A DNA stretch of 64,000 nucleotides from Eubacterium brachy ATCC 33089 (lineage in GTDB: Bacteria > Bacillota > Clostridia > Peptostreptococcales > Anaerovoracaceae): NCBI GenBank assembly GCA_000488855.1, contig KI535286.1:84394-148393 (forward strand), written 5' to 3'. Position 1 is the first letter of the stretch, and every line of letters begins with the position of its first letter. The notes under the pieces are model-generated. The model had not been told where the DNA came from. It saw only the letters and a program-made list of their open reading frames with translations, and searched no databases. Of the stretch, positions 19,323 through 29,034 are shown piece by piece. Position numbers and translations under genes: made by a program.

Positions 19323-20687
19323 ATGAACGATACTATTTCGGCTATTTCAACGGCTTACGGAGAAGGTGGAATTGGGATAGTAAGAATGAGCGGCAGCAGA
19401 TCATATGAAATATTGAGCGATATTTTCGACAATATTGATAAGGTGGAGAATAGAAAGCTCACGTATGGTCATATAAGAGATCCTAGGGATGGCAGGACAG
19501 TTGATGAAGTTTTAGTGGCATATATGAAAGCGCCTCACACTTATACGGGTGAAGATGTCGTCGAAATAAATTGTCACGGCAGCATGGTGGCTCTCAGAAA
19601 AATTTTGGATATAACCTTGAAAGAAGGTGCATCGTTGGCGGAAAAAGGAGAATTTACGAAGAGGGCGTTTTTAAATGGAAAAATTGACTTATCTCAGGCG
19701 GAAGCCGTAATAGATTTGATTAAAGCCAGCAGTTCATCGGGGTATGATGTTGCACTTTCTCAGTTAGATGGAAGTTTTGGAAAAAATATTTCGGAAATAA
19801 GGCAAAAATTAGTCGATATATTGGTAGATATAACAGTCAACATAGATTATCCCGATGAGGACATTGAAGAGATAGTATATGAAAATTTAAGAGAAAACAT
19901 ATTTAAAATAAAAGAAGATATAGACTATCTAATAAGTACTTCCAACACGGGAAGAATATTGAAAGATGGCATAAAGATTGCAATTATAGGAAAACCGAAT
20001 GTTGGAAAAAGCAGTTTAATGAATAGGCTTCTGATGGAGAACAGGGCTATCGTTACGGATATTCCCGGAACTACGAGAGATGTAATTCAGGAAAATATGA
20101 TGATTAGAAATATTCCGGTAATCTTAATCGATACAGCGGGAATACGTGAAACTGATGATAAAATTGAGAAAATCGGAATTGAAAAGAGCAAGGAAACCTT
20201 TAACGATGCGGATTTGATTTTGTTTTTATTGAACTCCGGAGATGTGATTGCCGATGAGGATTACAGCATCATGAACAGAGTTGCAAATAAAAATGTTTTG
20301 GTGTTGCTGAACAAATCGGACATGGATAGAAAAATCGAAACGGACAGGATTAAGGAAATTTTGGGAGATAAAACTTTTTTAGATACTTCCATGGAAACAG
20401 GGCAGGGAGTTGAAGAATTAAAGGATATTATCGAAAAAATGGTATATAAAGGGAATTTAAAACAGGATAACAGCTTAATTGTAACAAATGTAAGGCATCT
20501 GAATTTGTTGAGAGATGCGTCTGCTTTTCTGGAAGATTCGTTGAAATCCATCGACTCCAATCAGCCGTTGGAGTTTATTGAAATCGACGTTAAAAATACT
20601 TATGATGATTTAGGAGCAATTTTAGGCGAAGAAGTCGGGGATGATATTTTAAATGAGGTTTTCAGCAGATTTTGTCTGGGGAAATAA
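19323..20687 (+). CDS. mnmE: tRNA modification GTPase MnmE
   Basis: GTPase of 454 residues that with MnmG makes the 5-carboxymethylaminomethyl group on wobble uridine. The N-terminal tetrahydrofolate-binding domain starts NDTISAISTAYGEGGIGIVRMSG. The G domain has GKPNVGKSSL (G1), DIPGTTRD (G2), DTAG (G3) and NKSD (G4). The C-terminus is FCLGK, where the family usually has C-[IL]-G-K with the essential Cys. mnmG follows after 22 bases. Confidence 0.96.
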   Translation: MNDTISAISTAYGEGGIGIVRMSGSRSYEILSDIFDNIDKVENRKLTYGHIRDPRDGRTVDEVLVAYMKAPHTYTGEDVVEINCHGSMVALRKILDITLKEGASLAEKGEFTKRAFLNGKIDLSQAEAVIDLIKASSSSGYDVALSQLDGSFGKNISEIRQKLVDILVDITVNIDYPDEDIEEIVYENLRENIFKIKEDIDYLISTSNTGRILKDGIKIAIIGKPNVGKSSLMNRLLMENRAIVTDIPGTTRDVIQENMMIRNIPVILIDTAGIRETDDKIEKIGIEKSKETFNDADLILFLLNSGDVIADEDYSIMNRVANKNVLVLLNKSDMDRKIETDRIKEILGDKTFLDTSMETGQGVEELKDIIEKMVYKGNLKQDNSLIVTNVRHLNLLRDASAFLEDSLKSIDSNQPLEFIEIDVKNTYDDLGAILGEEVGDDILNEVFSRFCLGK

Positions 20688-20709
20688 TTTTATAGAGTAA
20701 GGAAAAAAT

Positions 20710-22587
20710 ATGAACTACGAAATGGGAAAATACGATGTTATTGTGGTGGGAGCAGGTCACGCAGGATGTGAGGCGGCTCTCGCAAGTGCCAGGATGGGCA
20801 AAAAAACCTTGCTTGCAGCTATAAATTTGGAATCCATAGCCATGATGCCGTGCAATCCTTCCATAGGAGGTACGGGCAAGGGTCATTTAGTCAGAGAAAT
20901 CGATGCCTTGGGCGGAGAAATGGCAATCAATATCGATAAAACTTTCATACAGAGCAAGATGCTCAACACGAGAAAGGGACCTGCAGTACATTCTCTGAGA
21001 TGTCAAGCCGATAAGGAAGAATATCATAGGGAGATGAAGAAAACCATTGAAAGAACGGAAAATTTGACGTTGAGGCAGATGGAAATAGTGGACTTGATCG
21101 TCGAAGAAAATAGCATTCTCGGCGTAGTGAGCGTAACCAATGCCGTGTATAAGGCAAAGGCTGTAATAATTGCTACGGGGACTTTTTTAAACGGTAAGAT
21201 ATTCATTGGAGAGTCGTCTTTTACGAGCGGTCCAAACGGTTTAGCACCGTCGCTGAAACTCGCAGAAAGTTTGAAGAAACATGGCATAGAAATGCGAAGG
21301 TTTAAAACGGGTACTCCGGCTAGAGTATTAGCATCTTCTCTGAATTATGAAAATATGCAGGAGGAGATTGGAGATGCGGAGATCGTTCCGTTTTCTTTTC
21401 TGAACGACCATCTTGAAAAGAATCAAGTTTCCTGCTGGTTGACTTACACCAATGAAAAAACTCATGAGATAATCAGAAATAATTTTAACAGATCGGCGCT
21501 TTTCGGCGGAGAGATAGAGGGAATAGGTCCCAGGTATTGTCCTTCCATAGAAGATAAGGTAAACAGATTCAGCGATAAGGAGAGACATCAGACTTTTATA
21601 GAGCCTGAAGGCTTGAGCACAGATGAGATGTATGTTCAGGGGATGAGCTCATCGTTGCCGGAAGATGTGCAGGAAGCATTTTACAGAACTATTCCGGGGC
21701 TTGAAAATCTGGTTATTACTAGACCTGCTTATGCTATTGAATACGATTCTGTAAATCCGTTAACTTTAAAGATGAACTTGGAGTCTAGAAAAATTGAAAA
21801 TCTGTTTTTCGCAGGACAGATAAACGGCAGTTCGGGTTATGAAGAAGCAGCTGCACAGGGGCTTATGGCGGGAATAAATGCCGTCTTGAAGATAGAAGGA
21901 AAAGAACCTTTTATAATCGATAGAAGTCAGGGATATATAGGCGTTTTGATTGATGATTTGGTAATAAAAGGCACAAACGAACCTTATCGAATAATGACCA
22001 GCAGGGCGGAATACAGATTGATATTGAGACAGGATAATGCAGACATAAGACTTACGGAGCTTTCATACAAGCTGGGGCTGGCTTCAAAGGAAAGATACGA
22101 TAAGTTTATGGCGAAGCAGGAAAAAATTAAAGATGAAATAGAGAGATTGAAAAAGAAGGAAGTTTATCCGGGAGATGTGAAGGATTATCTCGAAGAGATG
22201 AACACTTCACCTTTAAAGAATAAAATCTCTCTATTTGAGCTGTTAAAACGTCCCGAACTGACTTACAGCTCACTGGAAAGAATAGATGATGAAATGCCGA
22301 AACTGGCTCAGCATGAAATTACTCAGTTGGAAGTGCAAATTAAATACGAGGGATATATCGGAAAGCAGTTAGCTCAGATAGAGAAGTTTAAAAGGCTGGA
22401 AAAAAAGCAGATACCGGAGGGGATCAACTATTTGGAAATAGACGGATTGAGGATAGAAGCGAGACAAAAGTTGGATGCGATCAGACCCATGTCGATAGGT
22501 CAGGCTTCACGTATTTCGGGAGTTTCTCCGGCAGATATAAACGTATTGCTGATATATTTGGAAAAATGTAGGAGAGAGAATGTCTAA
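20710..22587 (+). CDS. mnmG: tRNA modification enzyme MnmG (GidA)
   Basis: FAD-dependent partner of MnmE, 625 residues. The dinucleotide-binding motif is [12 protein letters not shown] (residues 13-24), followed by [22 protein letters not shown] and the C-terminal [17 protein letters not shown] that contacts MnmE. Length is normal. It overlaps rsmG by eight bases. Confidence 0.96.
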   Translation: MNYEMGKYDVIVVGAGHAGCEAALASARMGKKTLLAAINLESIAMMPCNPSIGGTGKGHLVREIDALGGEMAINIDKTFIQSKMLNTRKGPAVHSLRCQADKEEYHREMKKTIERTENLTLRQMEIVDLIVEENSILGVVSVTNAVYKAKAVIIATGTFLNGKIFIGESSFTSGPNGLAPSLKLAESLKKHGIEMRRFKTGTPARVLASSLNYENMQEEIGDAEIVPFSFLNDHLEKNQVSCWLTYTNEKTHEIIRNNFNRSALFGGEIEGIGPRYCPSIEDKVNRFSDKERHQTFIEPEGLSTDEMYVQGMSSSLPEDVQEAFYRTIPGLENLVITRPAYAIEYDSVNPLTLKMNLESRKIENLFFAGQINGSSGYEEAAAQGLMAGINAVLKIEGKEPFIIDRSQGYIGVLIDDLVIKGTNEPYRIMTSRAEYRLILRQDNADIRLTELSYKLGLASKERYDKFMAKQEKIKDEIERLKKKEVYPGDVKDYLEEMNTSPLKNKISLFELLKRPELTYSSLERIDDEMPKLAQHEITQLEVQIKYEGYIGKQLAQIEKFKRLEKKQIPEGINYLEIDGLRIEARQKLDAIRPMSIGQASRISGVSPADINVLLIYLEKCRRENV

Positions 22588-23317
22588 AAGAAATTTGGAA
22601 TGCGAAAATTTAAAAGTAATTTTAAGAAGACAGCTGAACGGGTTAAAAGTAAACTGCGTAGATGAGAAAATAGAAACTTTGCTGGGATATATGAATGGTG
22701 TATTGTTGTGGAATGATAAGGTGAACTTGACAAATATTCTAAATGAGAACGATTTCGTGAAAAAACACTATATTGATTCGTTGTCGATTTGCTCCGAAAA
22801 TGAATTTTTGGAAGCTGAACATATAATCGATGTTGGTACAGGCGGCGGATTCCCGGGAATTCCGCTGGCAATATGCTATCCCGAAAAGAAGTTCACCCTA
22901 CTTGATTCCTTAAAAAAAAGATTAAAAATTGTCGATGAACTGTGTATGAAACTGGAAATAAAAAATGTGAAAACCGTCCACAACAGAGCGGAAGATTTGG
23001 GCAGAGATGCGATGTACAGACAGCAGTTTGATTTATGTGTTTCACGTGCGGTGGCGAACCTTACCTCGTTAAGCGAATTGTGTCTTCCTCTGATAAAGAT
23101 AAAAGGTTATTTTATCAGCTACAAAGGACCGGCATTTGAAAAGGAATTACAACAGTCTGAAAAAGCAGTAGCCATGTTAGGAGGAAGGGTTAAAAGAATT
23201 GTTGAGACAAAAAATTCAGAAACTGCACACAAACTCATAATAATTGAGAAAATTGAAAATACAAACAGTATATATCCTAGAAAATCAGGGATTCCAGTCA
23301 AGAAACCCTTAGTGTAG
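22580..23317 (+). CDS. rsmG: 16S rRNA (guanine527-N7)-methyltransferase
   Basis: SAM-dependent methyltransferase of 245 residues. The SAM site is [19 protein letters not shown] and the catalytic region [31 protein letters not shown]. Start overlaps the end of mnmG, with GGAGAGA ahead. The stop codon lies at the edge of a long palindrome that contains parS. Confidence 0.95.
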   Translation: MSKRNLECENLKVILRRQLNGLKVNCVDEKIETLLGYMNGVLLWNDKVNLTNILNENDFVKKHYIDSLSICSENEFLEAEHIIDVGTGGGFPGIPLAICYPEKKFTLLDSLKKRLKIVDELCMKLEIKNVKTVHNRAEDLGRDAMYRQQFDLCVSRAVANLTSLSELCLPLIKIKGYFISYKGPAFEKELQQSEKAVAMLGGRVKRIVETKNSETAHKLIIIEKIENTNSIYPRKSGIPVKKPLV

Positions 23318-23352
23318 AATATGTAATGTTTCACGTGAAACATTACATATTC
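23317..23352. other. parS: parS centromere site inside a 36-base perfect palindrome
   Basis: The 16-base ParB site TGTTTCACGTGAAACA (23327-23342) is identical in form to the Bacillus-type parS. The symmetry continues perfectly for ten more bases on both sides, and on the plus strand the palindrome is followed by TTTTTTAT. It can therefore also form the stem of a terminator for rsmG. Confidence 0.93.
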
Positions 23353-23372
23353 TTTTTTATTTGTATAAAGTA

Positions 23373-23401
23373 TATACAACAGAGCTTCTATGGTATATAA
23401 T
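23373..23401 (+). promoter_or_regulatory. Possible parA-parB promoter
   Basis: TATACA at 23373-23378, 17 bases, TATAAT at 23396-23401. The -35 is poor; the -10 is perfect. It lies 20 bases beyond parS, so ParB spreading could influence it. Confidence 0.5.
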
Positions 23402-23436
23402 GAAGGTGCGAATACAATTGATTAAAGGAGGAATGT

Positions 23437-24213
23437 ATGGGAAAAGCGATAGCTATATTCAATCAGAAAGGTGGAGTTGGAAAAACCACTACGAATATTA
23501 ACCTTGCAGCCTGTCTTGCTAAGAAGGGAAAGAAAATTTTGGTTTTGGATATAGATCCTCAAGGAAATACTACAAGCGGTCTTGGTATCGAGAAAAAAGC
23601 CCTAAAGAAATCGTCATATGATCTCATGATTGAAGATGATATAAACGCAGAAGATGTCATATTGAAAACAGGAGTAGATAATTTGGACATAATTCCGGCT
23701 AACGTAAGTTTGTCGGGAGCGGAAGTGGAACTGGCGATAATAAGAGGGAGAGAGAAAAGACTAAAGAAGGCTTTGAATCAAGTCAAAGAAAAATATGATT
23801 TTATTTTTATAGATTGTCCACCATCTTTGGGACTGTTGACCATTAACTCTCTTACGGCAGTCGACTCCGTTCTGATACCTATTCAATGTGAATTTTATGC
23901 ATTGGAAGGAGTTGCACAACTCATGAATACCATTGAAATAGTAAGGAAAAATTTGAACGAAAAATTATACGTTCAAGGAGTAATATTGAGTATGTTCGAC
24001 GGAAGAACGAATTTGTCCGTTCAAGTTGTTGAGGAAGTGAAGAAGTATTTCAGGGAAAAAGTGTATAAGACTGTTATTCCCAGAAACGTTAGACTAGCCG
24101 AGGCACCGAGCTATGGATTGCCTATAATAGAATATGATCCGAAATCGAAGGGGGCAGAGGCTTACAGAGAGTTTGCAGATGAATTTTTAGGAGTTGAGGA
24201 GGAATCCGAATGA
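23437..24213 (+). CDS. parA: Chromosome partitioning ATPase ParA (Soj)
   Basis: ParA ATPase of 258 residues. The deviant Walker A is FNQKGGVGKTTTNINLA at the very start, Walker A' is VLDIDPQGNTTSGLG, and Walker B is FIFIDCPPSLGLLT. It has no N-terminal DNA-binding extension, as is normal for the chromosomal type. AAAGGAGG precedes the ATG. It acts with ParB and parS in origin segregation and in control of DnaA. Confidence 0.96.
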   Translation: MGKAIAIFNQKGGVGKTTTNINLAACLAKKGKKILVLDIDPQGNTTSGLGIEKKALKKSSYDLMIEDDINAEDVILKTGVDNLDIIPANVSLSGAEVELAIIRGREKRLKKALNQVKEKYDFIFIDCPPSLGLLTINSLTAVDSVLIPIQCEFYALEGVAQLMNTIEIVRKNLNEKLYVQGVILSMFDGRTNLSVQVVEEVKKYFREKVYKTVIPRNVRLAEAPSYGLPIIEYDPKSKGAEAYREFADEFLGVEEESE

Positions 24214-25085
24214 CAATGAGAAAAGGCGGCCTTGGAAGGGGGCTGGATTCTTTAATTATAAATACGGATGTTTCTGTGGATAACGTCAGCGGAGACAGGG
24301 AAATAGACGGGTTGATCAGGATTTCATTGAATGATATCAAGAGAAATGAAAATCAGCCGAGAAAAGTATTTAACGAAGAGAAAATTGATGAATTGGCAGA
24401 GTCGATTAGGGAGCATGGAGTGATTCAGCCGATAATTGTAATGAAATCGGGCACGGGCTACGAAATCGTTGCGGGAGAGAGAAGATGGAGGGCTGCGAGA
24501 AAGGCGGGACTTGCAGAAATTCCAGCGGTTGTAAGGGAACTTACTAAAGAACAAAACATGCTCTTTGCGATAATAGAGAACATGCAAAGAGAAGACTTAA
24601 GTCCTATAGAGGAAGCCGAAGGCATTAAAAATATGATTGAAACTTTCAATCTCACCCAGGAAGAGGTATCAAAAAGCATAGGAAAGAGCAGACCGTATAT
24701 AACGAACAGTTTAAGGCTCTTAAAGCTCCCGAAACCGATAAGAGAGATGATTGTCGACGGGAGAATATCATCCGGACACGGAAAAATTTTAGTGGCCATA
24801 GATGACGAGGAGAAGCAAATAGGACTGGCAAATAAAATCGTGGAAGAGAGCATTTCGGTGCGTGGAATAGAAGATTTTATGAAGGAAAAAAAGAACAGAA
24901 AAAGGGGAAAACCTGCAAAGCGAAGCCCTAAAAGTTCAGATTTGCTGCTGGTGGAGAGAGAATTGAAGGAAGCCCTAGGTACAAAAGTCATCATCGATAT
25001 TACCGAAAAAAATAACGTAATCCAAATTGAGTGCTACAACAAAGATGAGCTGGAAAGAATTATAGACGTGCTTAAAAATGCATAG
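24210..25085 (+). CDS. parB: Chromosome partitioning protein ParB (Spo0J)
   Basis: ParB of 291 residues. The N-terminus GGLGRGLDSLI stimulates ParA, the CTPase/ParB box reads ENQPRKVFNEEKIDELAESIREHGVIQPIIV and AGERRWRAARKAGL, and the helix-turn-helix contains LTQEEVSKSIGKSRPYITNSLRLLKLP. A basic linker (KKNRKRGKPAKRSPK) and a dimerization tail follow. It overlaps parA by four bases. Confidence 0.96.
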   Translation: MTMRKGGLGRGLDSLIINTDVSVDNVSGDREIDGLIRISLNDIKRNENQPRKVFNEEKIDELAESIREHGVIQPIIVMKSGTGYEIVAGERRWRAARKAGLAEIPAVVRELTKEQNMLFAIIENMQREDLSPIEEAEGIKNMIETFNLTQEEVSKSIGKSRPYITNSLRLLKLPKPIREMIVDGRISSGHGKILVAIDDEEKQIGLANKIVEESISVRGIEDFMKEKKNRKRGKPAKRSPKSSDLLLVERELKEALGTKVIIDITEKNNVIQIECYNKDELERIIDVLKNA

Positions 25086-25094
25086 CCTATTTGA

Positions 25095-25110
25095 TGTTTC
25101 ACGTGAAACA
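25095..25110. other. parS: Second parS site downstream of parB
   Basis: TGTTTCACGTGAAACA again, extended by two symmetric bases on each side, ten bases after the parB stop codon. It has no T run, so it is not a terminator. Confidence 0.93.
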
Positions 25111-25152
25111 TCGGTTCGATTGCATCGGATTATCTGATAAGGAGTTTGAAAT

Positions 25153-25260
25153 TTGACGATTTTAAACCTTATCACAGAATATGTATCATATATAAAAAAG
25201 GATACGTATATTGGTATCATAGAATTGAAAGGAAAAGAAAGTGACGATTTTAAACAATGA
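25153..25260 (+). CDS. Possible 35-residue leader ORF overlapping the cyclodeaminase start
   Basis: A TTG preceded by AAGGAG (25139-25144) opens a frame of 35 codons that ends at 25258-25260, 18 bases inside the next gene in another frame. Its first bases TTGACGATTTTAAAC repeat the first bases of the next gene, GTGACGATTTTAAAC, 88 bases later. It may be a coupling leader or the trace of a short duplication. Weak evidence. Confidence 0.25.
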   Translation: MTILNLITEYVSYIKKDTYIGIIELKGKESDDFKQ

Positions 25261-25867
25261 TATAAAGAGCTATTTGGAAAAATTAAAATCAAAGTCTGCA
25301 ACTCCGGGAGGAGGAAGTGTTAGTGCGATTACAGCTATGCAGGGTGTAGCTTTGAATTTGATGGTCATAGAACTTACCATAGGAAAAAAGGGATATGAAC
25401 AGCATCAGGAATTTTTAATTAAAGAAAAAGCGAAAAATGAAAGATTGTATCAGGAATGTCTGAAGGCTGCAGATAAGGACATCGAAGCATATAACGGCTT
25501 TTTAGAGGCATACAGACTTCCAAAGGATACCGAGGATGAAAAAAAAGCAAGAGAAAAAGCTATAAACGAAGCAACAATCAATGCTATCATGTCGCCAATT
25601 TATACTATGGAGCTGTGTAAATCAGGAGTAGGATACATAAGGGAGATATTATTTAAAACGAACAAGATGGCCATAAGCGATCTTATATCAGCTGCGATAA
25701 TGTTTGAAGCCAGCTGTAAGAGTACGTCTTTAAACGTCAAAATTAATGCGAAATTTTTACAAAACAGGAAAGAAGCGGAAAAATTTCTGAACATGGCGGA
25801 TAATCTCATAGTAGATGTTTCAAAAATCGTAGGAGAGATTTTAGAAATAGCAGTTCCGAGGTTGTAG
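25241..25867 (+). CDS. Formiminotetrahydrofolate cyclodeaminase family protein
   Basis: Protein of 208 residues matching the FTCD C-terminal family: the folate-binding loop is KSATPGGGSVSAITAMQGVALNLMV near the start, and the rest is all-helical as in the family. It releases ammonia from 5-formimino-THF to give 5,10-methenyl-THF. The start is GTG with AAAGGAAAAG ahead. The next gene supplies the transferase half, so the two together do what a bifunctional FTCD does in animals. Histidine-utilization genes hutH, hutU and hutI are not in this window. Confidence 0.85.
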   Translation: MTILNNDIKSYLEKLKSKSATPGGGSVSAITAMQGVALNLMVIELTIGKKGYEQHQEFLIKEKAKNERLYQECLKAADKDIEAYNGFLEAYRLPKDTEDEKKAREKAINEATINAIMSPIYTMELCKSGVGYIREILFKTNKMAISDLISAAIMFEASCKSTSLNVKINAKFLQNRKEAEKFLNMADNLIVDVSKIVGEILEIAVPRL

Positions 25868-25915
25868 AGATATTTTTTAAATTAAAAAGCAGGTTTTGAT
25901 ATAAATGGAGAAGAG

Positions 25916-26830
25916 ATGTCAGATATATCTTTTGAAGATAAAATTGTAGAAAGTATCCCTAATATCAGCGAGGGAAGGAATAGAGAAATCGTAGAAAGCA
26001 TTGTGGATGAAGTGAGAAATACCGAGGGATGTATACTTATGAATTACAGCTCTGATAAAGATCACAATCGCAGCGTGATTTCATACATCGGAAGTCCGAA
26101 AGCAGTGGAAGAAGCCAGTTTTCGATTGATGAAAAAGGCATTGAAGCTGATAGATTTGAGAAAACACAAAGGGGAACATCCGAGAATGGGTGCCGTAGAC
26201 GTGATGCCTATAGTGCCTATAAAAAACATTTCTATGGAGGAATGCATAGAAATAAGCAAACGCATAGGTGAGAAAGTGGCAAGGGAGCTGGCAGTGCCGG
26301 TGTATCTATATGAGAAATCGTCAAAGACCCCTGAAAGAGCTCGATTGGAAGTAATTCGCAGAGGGGAATTTGAGAATTTAGATGAGAAATTAAAAGATGA
26401 AAAATGGTATCCGGATTTCGGAAAAAACATCAAACACGAAAGTGCCGGAGCATTGATTTTAGGGGCGAGAAATCCTTTGATAGCATACAATGTGTTGCTG
26501 AATACATCAGATGTTGAAATTGCAAAGCAAATAAGCAAAGACATAAGGGAGTCCGGCGGAGGAATGAAGAGTGTAAAAGCCATCGGCATATACATCGCCG
26601 ATAGAAATTTAGCACAGGTTTCGATGAATTTAACAGATTATAGAGAAACTTCCCTATTCGATGTTATGGAAGGAATAAAACGGGAATGCAAAAAGTATGG
26701 TGTTGAAATTTATTCAACAGAGCTCATAGGAATGATGCCAATGGAAGCCTTTATAAGAAGTGCAGCCAGCTATCTTAAAATAGAAAACTTCAATTATGAC
26801 AATCAGGTGATAGAGAACTTCTTGATATAG
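25916..26830 (+). CDS. ftcD: Glutamate formimidoyltransferase
   Basis: Enzyme of 304 residues that moves the formimino group of N-formimino-glutamate to tetrahydrofolate, the last step of one histidine breakdown route. The N-terminal motif is ESIPNISEGRN, then DKDHNRSV (the catalytic His lies in this first domain), HKGEHPRMGAVDVMPIVP, and the C-terminal ISKDIRESGGGMKSVKAIGI. GGAGAAGAG precedes the ATG. It lies 48 bases after the cyclodeaminase gene. Confidence 0.92.
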   Translation: MSDISFEDKIVESIPNISEGRNREIVESIVDEVRNTEGCILMNYSSDKDHNRSVISYIGSPKAVEEASFRLMKKALKLIDLRKHKGEHPRMGAVDVMPIVPIKNISMEECIEISKRIGEKVARELAVPVYLYEKSSKTPERARLEVIRRGEFENLDEKLKDEKWYPDFGKNIKHESAGALILGARNPLIAYNVLLNTSDVEIAKQISKDIRESGGGMKSVKAIGIYIADRNLAQVSMNLTDYRETSLFDVMEGIKRECKKYGVEIYSTELIGMMPMEAFIRSAASYLKIENFNYDNQVIENFLI

Positions 26831-26860
26831 AAGAGAGATATGTCTCAATCAGATGACGGA

Positions 26861-26895
26861 TAAATAAAAAATCCATTGGAAATACACCAATGGAT
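26861..26895 (-). terminator. Terminator of the tRNA-Arg gene
   Basis: Nine-base perfect stem ATCCATTGG / CCAATGGAT (26871-26895); on the minus strand it is followed by TTTTTTATTTA. It could also slow plus-strand transcription coming out of ftcD. Confidence 0.75.
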
Positions 26896-26900
26896 GATAA

Positions 26901-26976
26901 TGGCACCCCCGAGATGATTCGAACATCCGACGCACGGTTTAGGAAACCGACGCTCTATCCCCTGAGCTACGAGGGT
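26901..26976 (-). tRNA. tRNA-Arg (anticodon CCT)
   Basis: A complete 76-base cloverleaf on the minus strand. The acceptor stem ACCCTCG pairs with CGGGGGT, the D stem is GCTC/GAGC, the anticodon loop TTCCTAA has CCT at 34-36, the T arm has GGATG-TTCGAAT-CATCT, and the 3' CCA is encoded. It reads the AGG codon. Confidence 0.93.
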
Positions 26977-26988
26977 AAATATAGAATA

Positions 26989-27016
26989 AGTATATCACAT
27001 AAAAGTCACTTTTAAA
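26989..27016 (-). promoter_or_regulatory. Promoter of the tRNA-Arg gene
   Basis: On the minus strand TTTAAA (27016-27011), 16 bases, TATACT (26994-26989), with transcription expected to start a few bases before the tRNA. Confidence 0.5.
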
Positions 27017-27128
27017 AGAAATTAGTTTAACATTTATCAAAAGTGGTATAAAGGAGCCATATGAAATAAGAAATGAAAAATTTGAATGAGCAAAGAAAGA
27101 AAAATTAAAATTTAAATAGGAGGCAGTT

Positions 27129-27437
27129 ATGTTAACTAAATTGAGTAAGGAGAACTTCTCAAAAGAAGTATTGGAAAGCAATGAAAAGGTTTTGGTGGAT
27201 TTTTATGCGGATTGGTGTACGCCTTGTCAGATGCTGATGCCACAGGTGGAAGCCTTTGCGGAAGAAAATCCGGGGCAGAAAGTTTTTAAGGTGAATATTG
27301 ACGACGACATGGAAATTGCACAGCAGTATGGAGTTATGACGATTCCTACGCTGATCGTTTTTGAAAACGGTCAACCTGTTAGAAAAGAAGTTAACCCTCA
27401 AACTAAAGAGAAAGTTGCGGCATTGGTTAACCAATAA
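27129..27437 (+). CDS. trxA: Thioredoxin
   Basis: Thioredoxin of 102 residues. The redox site is WCTPC (Cys30, Cys33), a variant of the commoner WCGPC; the cis-proline is in MTIPTLIVF. It reduces protein disulfides in the cytoplasm. GGAGGCAG precedes the ATG. No thioredoxin reductase gene is nearby. A bidirectional terminator follows. Confidence 0.93.
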   Translation: MLTKLSKENFSKEVLESNEKVLVDFYADWCTPCQMLMPQVEAFAEENPGQKVFKVNIDDDMEIAQQYGVMTIPTLIVFENGQPVRKEVNPQTKEKVAALVNQ

Positions 27438-27470
27438 TAAAATAGCTTACTTGAATAATTCTATATAAAT

Positions 27471-27510
27471 AAAGAAGCTGAAACCGGATTGTGGTTTCGG
27501 CTTCTTTATT
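27471..27510. terminator. Bidirectional terminator between trxA and the tetR gene
   Basis: Fifteen-base-pair stem (27471-27485 with 27493-27507, one G-T pair), with TTTATTTA on the plus side and A-rich sequence on the other, so it can serve both converging genes. Confidence 0.8.
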
Positions 27511-27555
27511 TATATGTCAGCATTAACGTTAATTTATAATACACATATCGCAAAA

Positions 27556-28143
27556 TCACAATGCCAGGATTTGAGGTGATATATCACTGACTTTTTCAAT
27601 TAACGTGGCAATGCTTTCAGGAGTATCTTTACCGTTCCTGGAAATCCACAACATTATTATGGAAGCTACGGAAGATACTAAAATCTCCTTGGAGTAATCT
27701 ATATGTGGACCAATATTGAAAAAGGTATGGTGCTTGATGTTGAGATTTAGATTTCTATACAGGAGTTGTTTTACACGTATGCTGAACTTAGGATCTCCGT
27801 TTGGTGTCGAAATAGCCTTAATGAAGGCAAAATCCGACTTTATATAATTCAGGGCATCGCATATCTTGTCATGTGGAAACACAAATTTATGATAATTGCT
27901 GTTTGAAAGCTCGGAAATTCGCAAAATTTCATTGAGATTCTGAATAATGGTGGTTTCCAAGGTTTCCAGCAAATTGTATTTATCCGTGTAATGAAGATAA
28001 AAAGTTCCTCTGTTTATACCGGCTCTTTCAGATATGTCTACAACCGATAGATTGTTGAATCCCTTTTCCATAATCAGTTCAGTGAAGGCGGATTTAATTT
28101 TTTCTTTTGTCTTTATTGTATTGTGCTTTTTTCCCATATCCAT
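27556..28143 (-). CDS. TetR-family transcriptional regulator
   Basis: Regulator of 195 residues. The N-terminal helix-turn-helix is seen at about residues 12-58 (KEKIKSAFTELIMEKGFNNLSVVDISERAGINRGTFYLHYTDKYNLLETL). The C-terminal ligand/dimer domain fits the group of TetR proteins found next to ABC exporters in Firmicutes. It is divergent from the ABC operon at 28325-32436 and is probably its repressor. The ligand is unknown. Confidence 0.9.
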   Translation of the reverse strand: MDMGKKHNTIKTKEKIKSAFTELIMEKGFNNLSVVDISERAGINRGTFYLHYTDKYNLLETLETTIIQNLNEILRISELSNSNYHKFVFPHDKICDALNYIKSDFAFIKAISTPNGDPKFSIRVKQLLYRNLNLNIKHHTFFNIGPHIDYSKEILVSSVASIIMLWISRNGKDTPESIATLIEKVSDISPQILAL

Positions 28144-28168
28144 AGTTTATTCTCCCGATATATTATCA

Positions 28169-28195
28169 ATATTTTCAATAATTATTCGAAAATAT
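28169..28195. promoter_or_regulatory. Possible TetR operator
   Basis: Inverted repeat ATATTTTC...GAAAATAT with an 11-base centre, placed in the divergent spacer just upstream of the tetR gene and about 35 bases before the ABC promoter. Symmetric sites of this size fit TetR dimers. Not proven. Confidence 0.4.
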
Positions 28196-28229
28196 ATTAT
28201 AAAATCAACACTATGTTCAATTCTGTACA

Positions 28230-28257
28230 TTGTAAAAATTAAATTGTGTTATATAAT
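28230..28257 (+). promoter_or_regulatory. Promoter of the ABC exporter operon
   Basis: TTGTAA at 28230-28235, 16 bases, TATAAT at 28252-28257; the ATPase gene starts at 28325. Confidence 0.55.
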
Positions 28258-28324
28258 ATCAGAGTGAATGAACACAATGTCTATTTTCAATATAAATATA
28301 TATGAAATCGGGAGGCAAGTCAAT

Positions 28325-29026
28325 ATGAGTTATATACAGGTGAAAAACAGCTATAAAAGGTATAAGACCGGAGAAGTTGAAATAATTGCAAACAACAACA
28401 TAAATTTTGAAATAGAAAAAGGAGAGCTCGCCATAATTTTGGGTTCTTCCGGAGCGGGAAAATCGACCATGTTGAACATCTTAGGAGGTATGGACACAAA
28501 TGACGAAGGAGAAGTCATAATCGATGGCAAGAATATATCCAATTTGAGCGAAATTGAACTGACAAAGTACAGAAGGTACGATGTAGGTTTCGTATTTCAG
28601 TTTTATAATTTGGTATCGAATCTGACTGCGAAGGAGAATGTGGAATTGGCGTCTGAAATAGTGGAGGATGCCATGAATCCGGAACAGATTTTAAAGGATG
28701 TAGGGTTGGAAAAAAGAATGGAAAACTTTCCGGCACAGCTTTCCGGAGGTGAACAGCAGAGAGTTGCCATAGCTAGAGCGGTTGCTAAAAATCCGAAAAT
28801 CTTACTCTGTGATGAGCCGACAGGTGCATTGGATTATAATACGGGAAAGCATGTATTGCAGATATTGCAAGATATGTGTAGAAAAAAAGGGGCAACCGTC
28901 ATTATCGTTACGCATAATGGAGCTTTGGCAAAAATTGCGGATAGGGTAATCCACATGCATGATGCAAGGGTAAAGGGCATAGAAATAAATGACAATCCCG
29001 CAAATATTGCAGATATTGAATGGTAG
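28325..29026 (+). CDS. ABC transporter ATP-binding protein (MacB/LolD type)
   Basis: ATPase of 233 residues. Walker A is [13 protein letters not shown], the Q-loop is FQFYNL, the signature is LSGGEQQR, Walker B is [12 protein letters not shown], and the switch His is in VTHN. The MacB/LolD-type features (GALDYNTG after Walker B) fit the FtsX permease that follows. A longer frame begins at 28268, but GGGAGG precedes the ATG at 28325. It ends eight bases before the permease gene starts. Confidence 0.93.
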   Translation: MSYIQVKNSYKRYKTGEVEIIANNNINFEIEKGELAIILGSSGAGKSTMLNILGGMDTNDEGEVIIDGKNISNLSEIELTKYRRYDVGFVFQFYNLVSNLTAKENVELASEIVEDAMNPEQILKDVGLEKRMENFPAQLSGGEQQRVAIARAVAKNPKILLCDEPTGALDYNTGKHVLQILQDMCRKKGATVIIVTHNGALAKIADRVIHMHDARVKGIEINDNPANIADIEW

Positions 29027-29034
29027 GTGACTTG

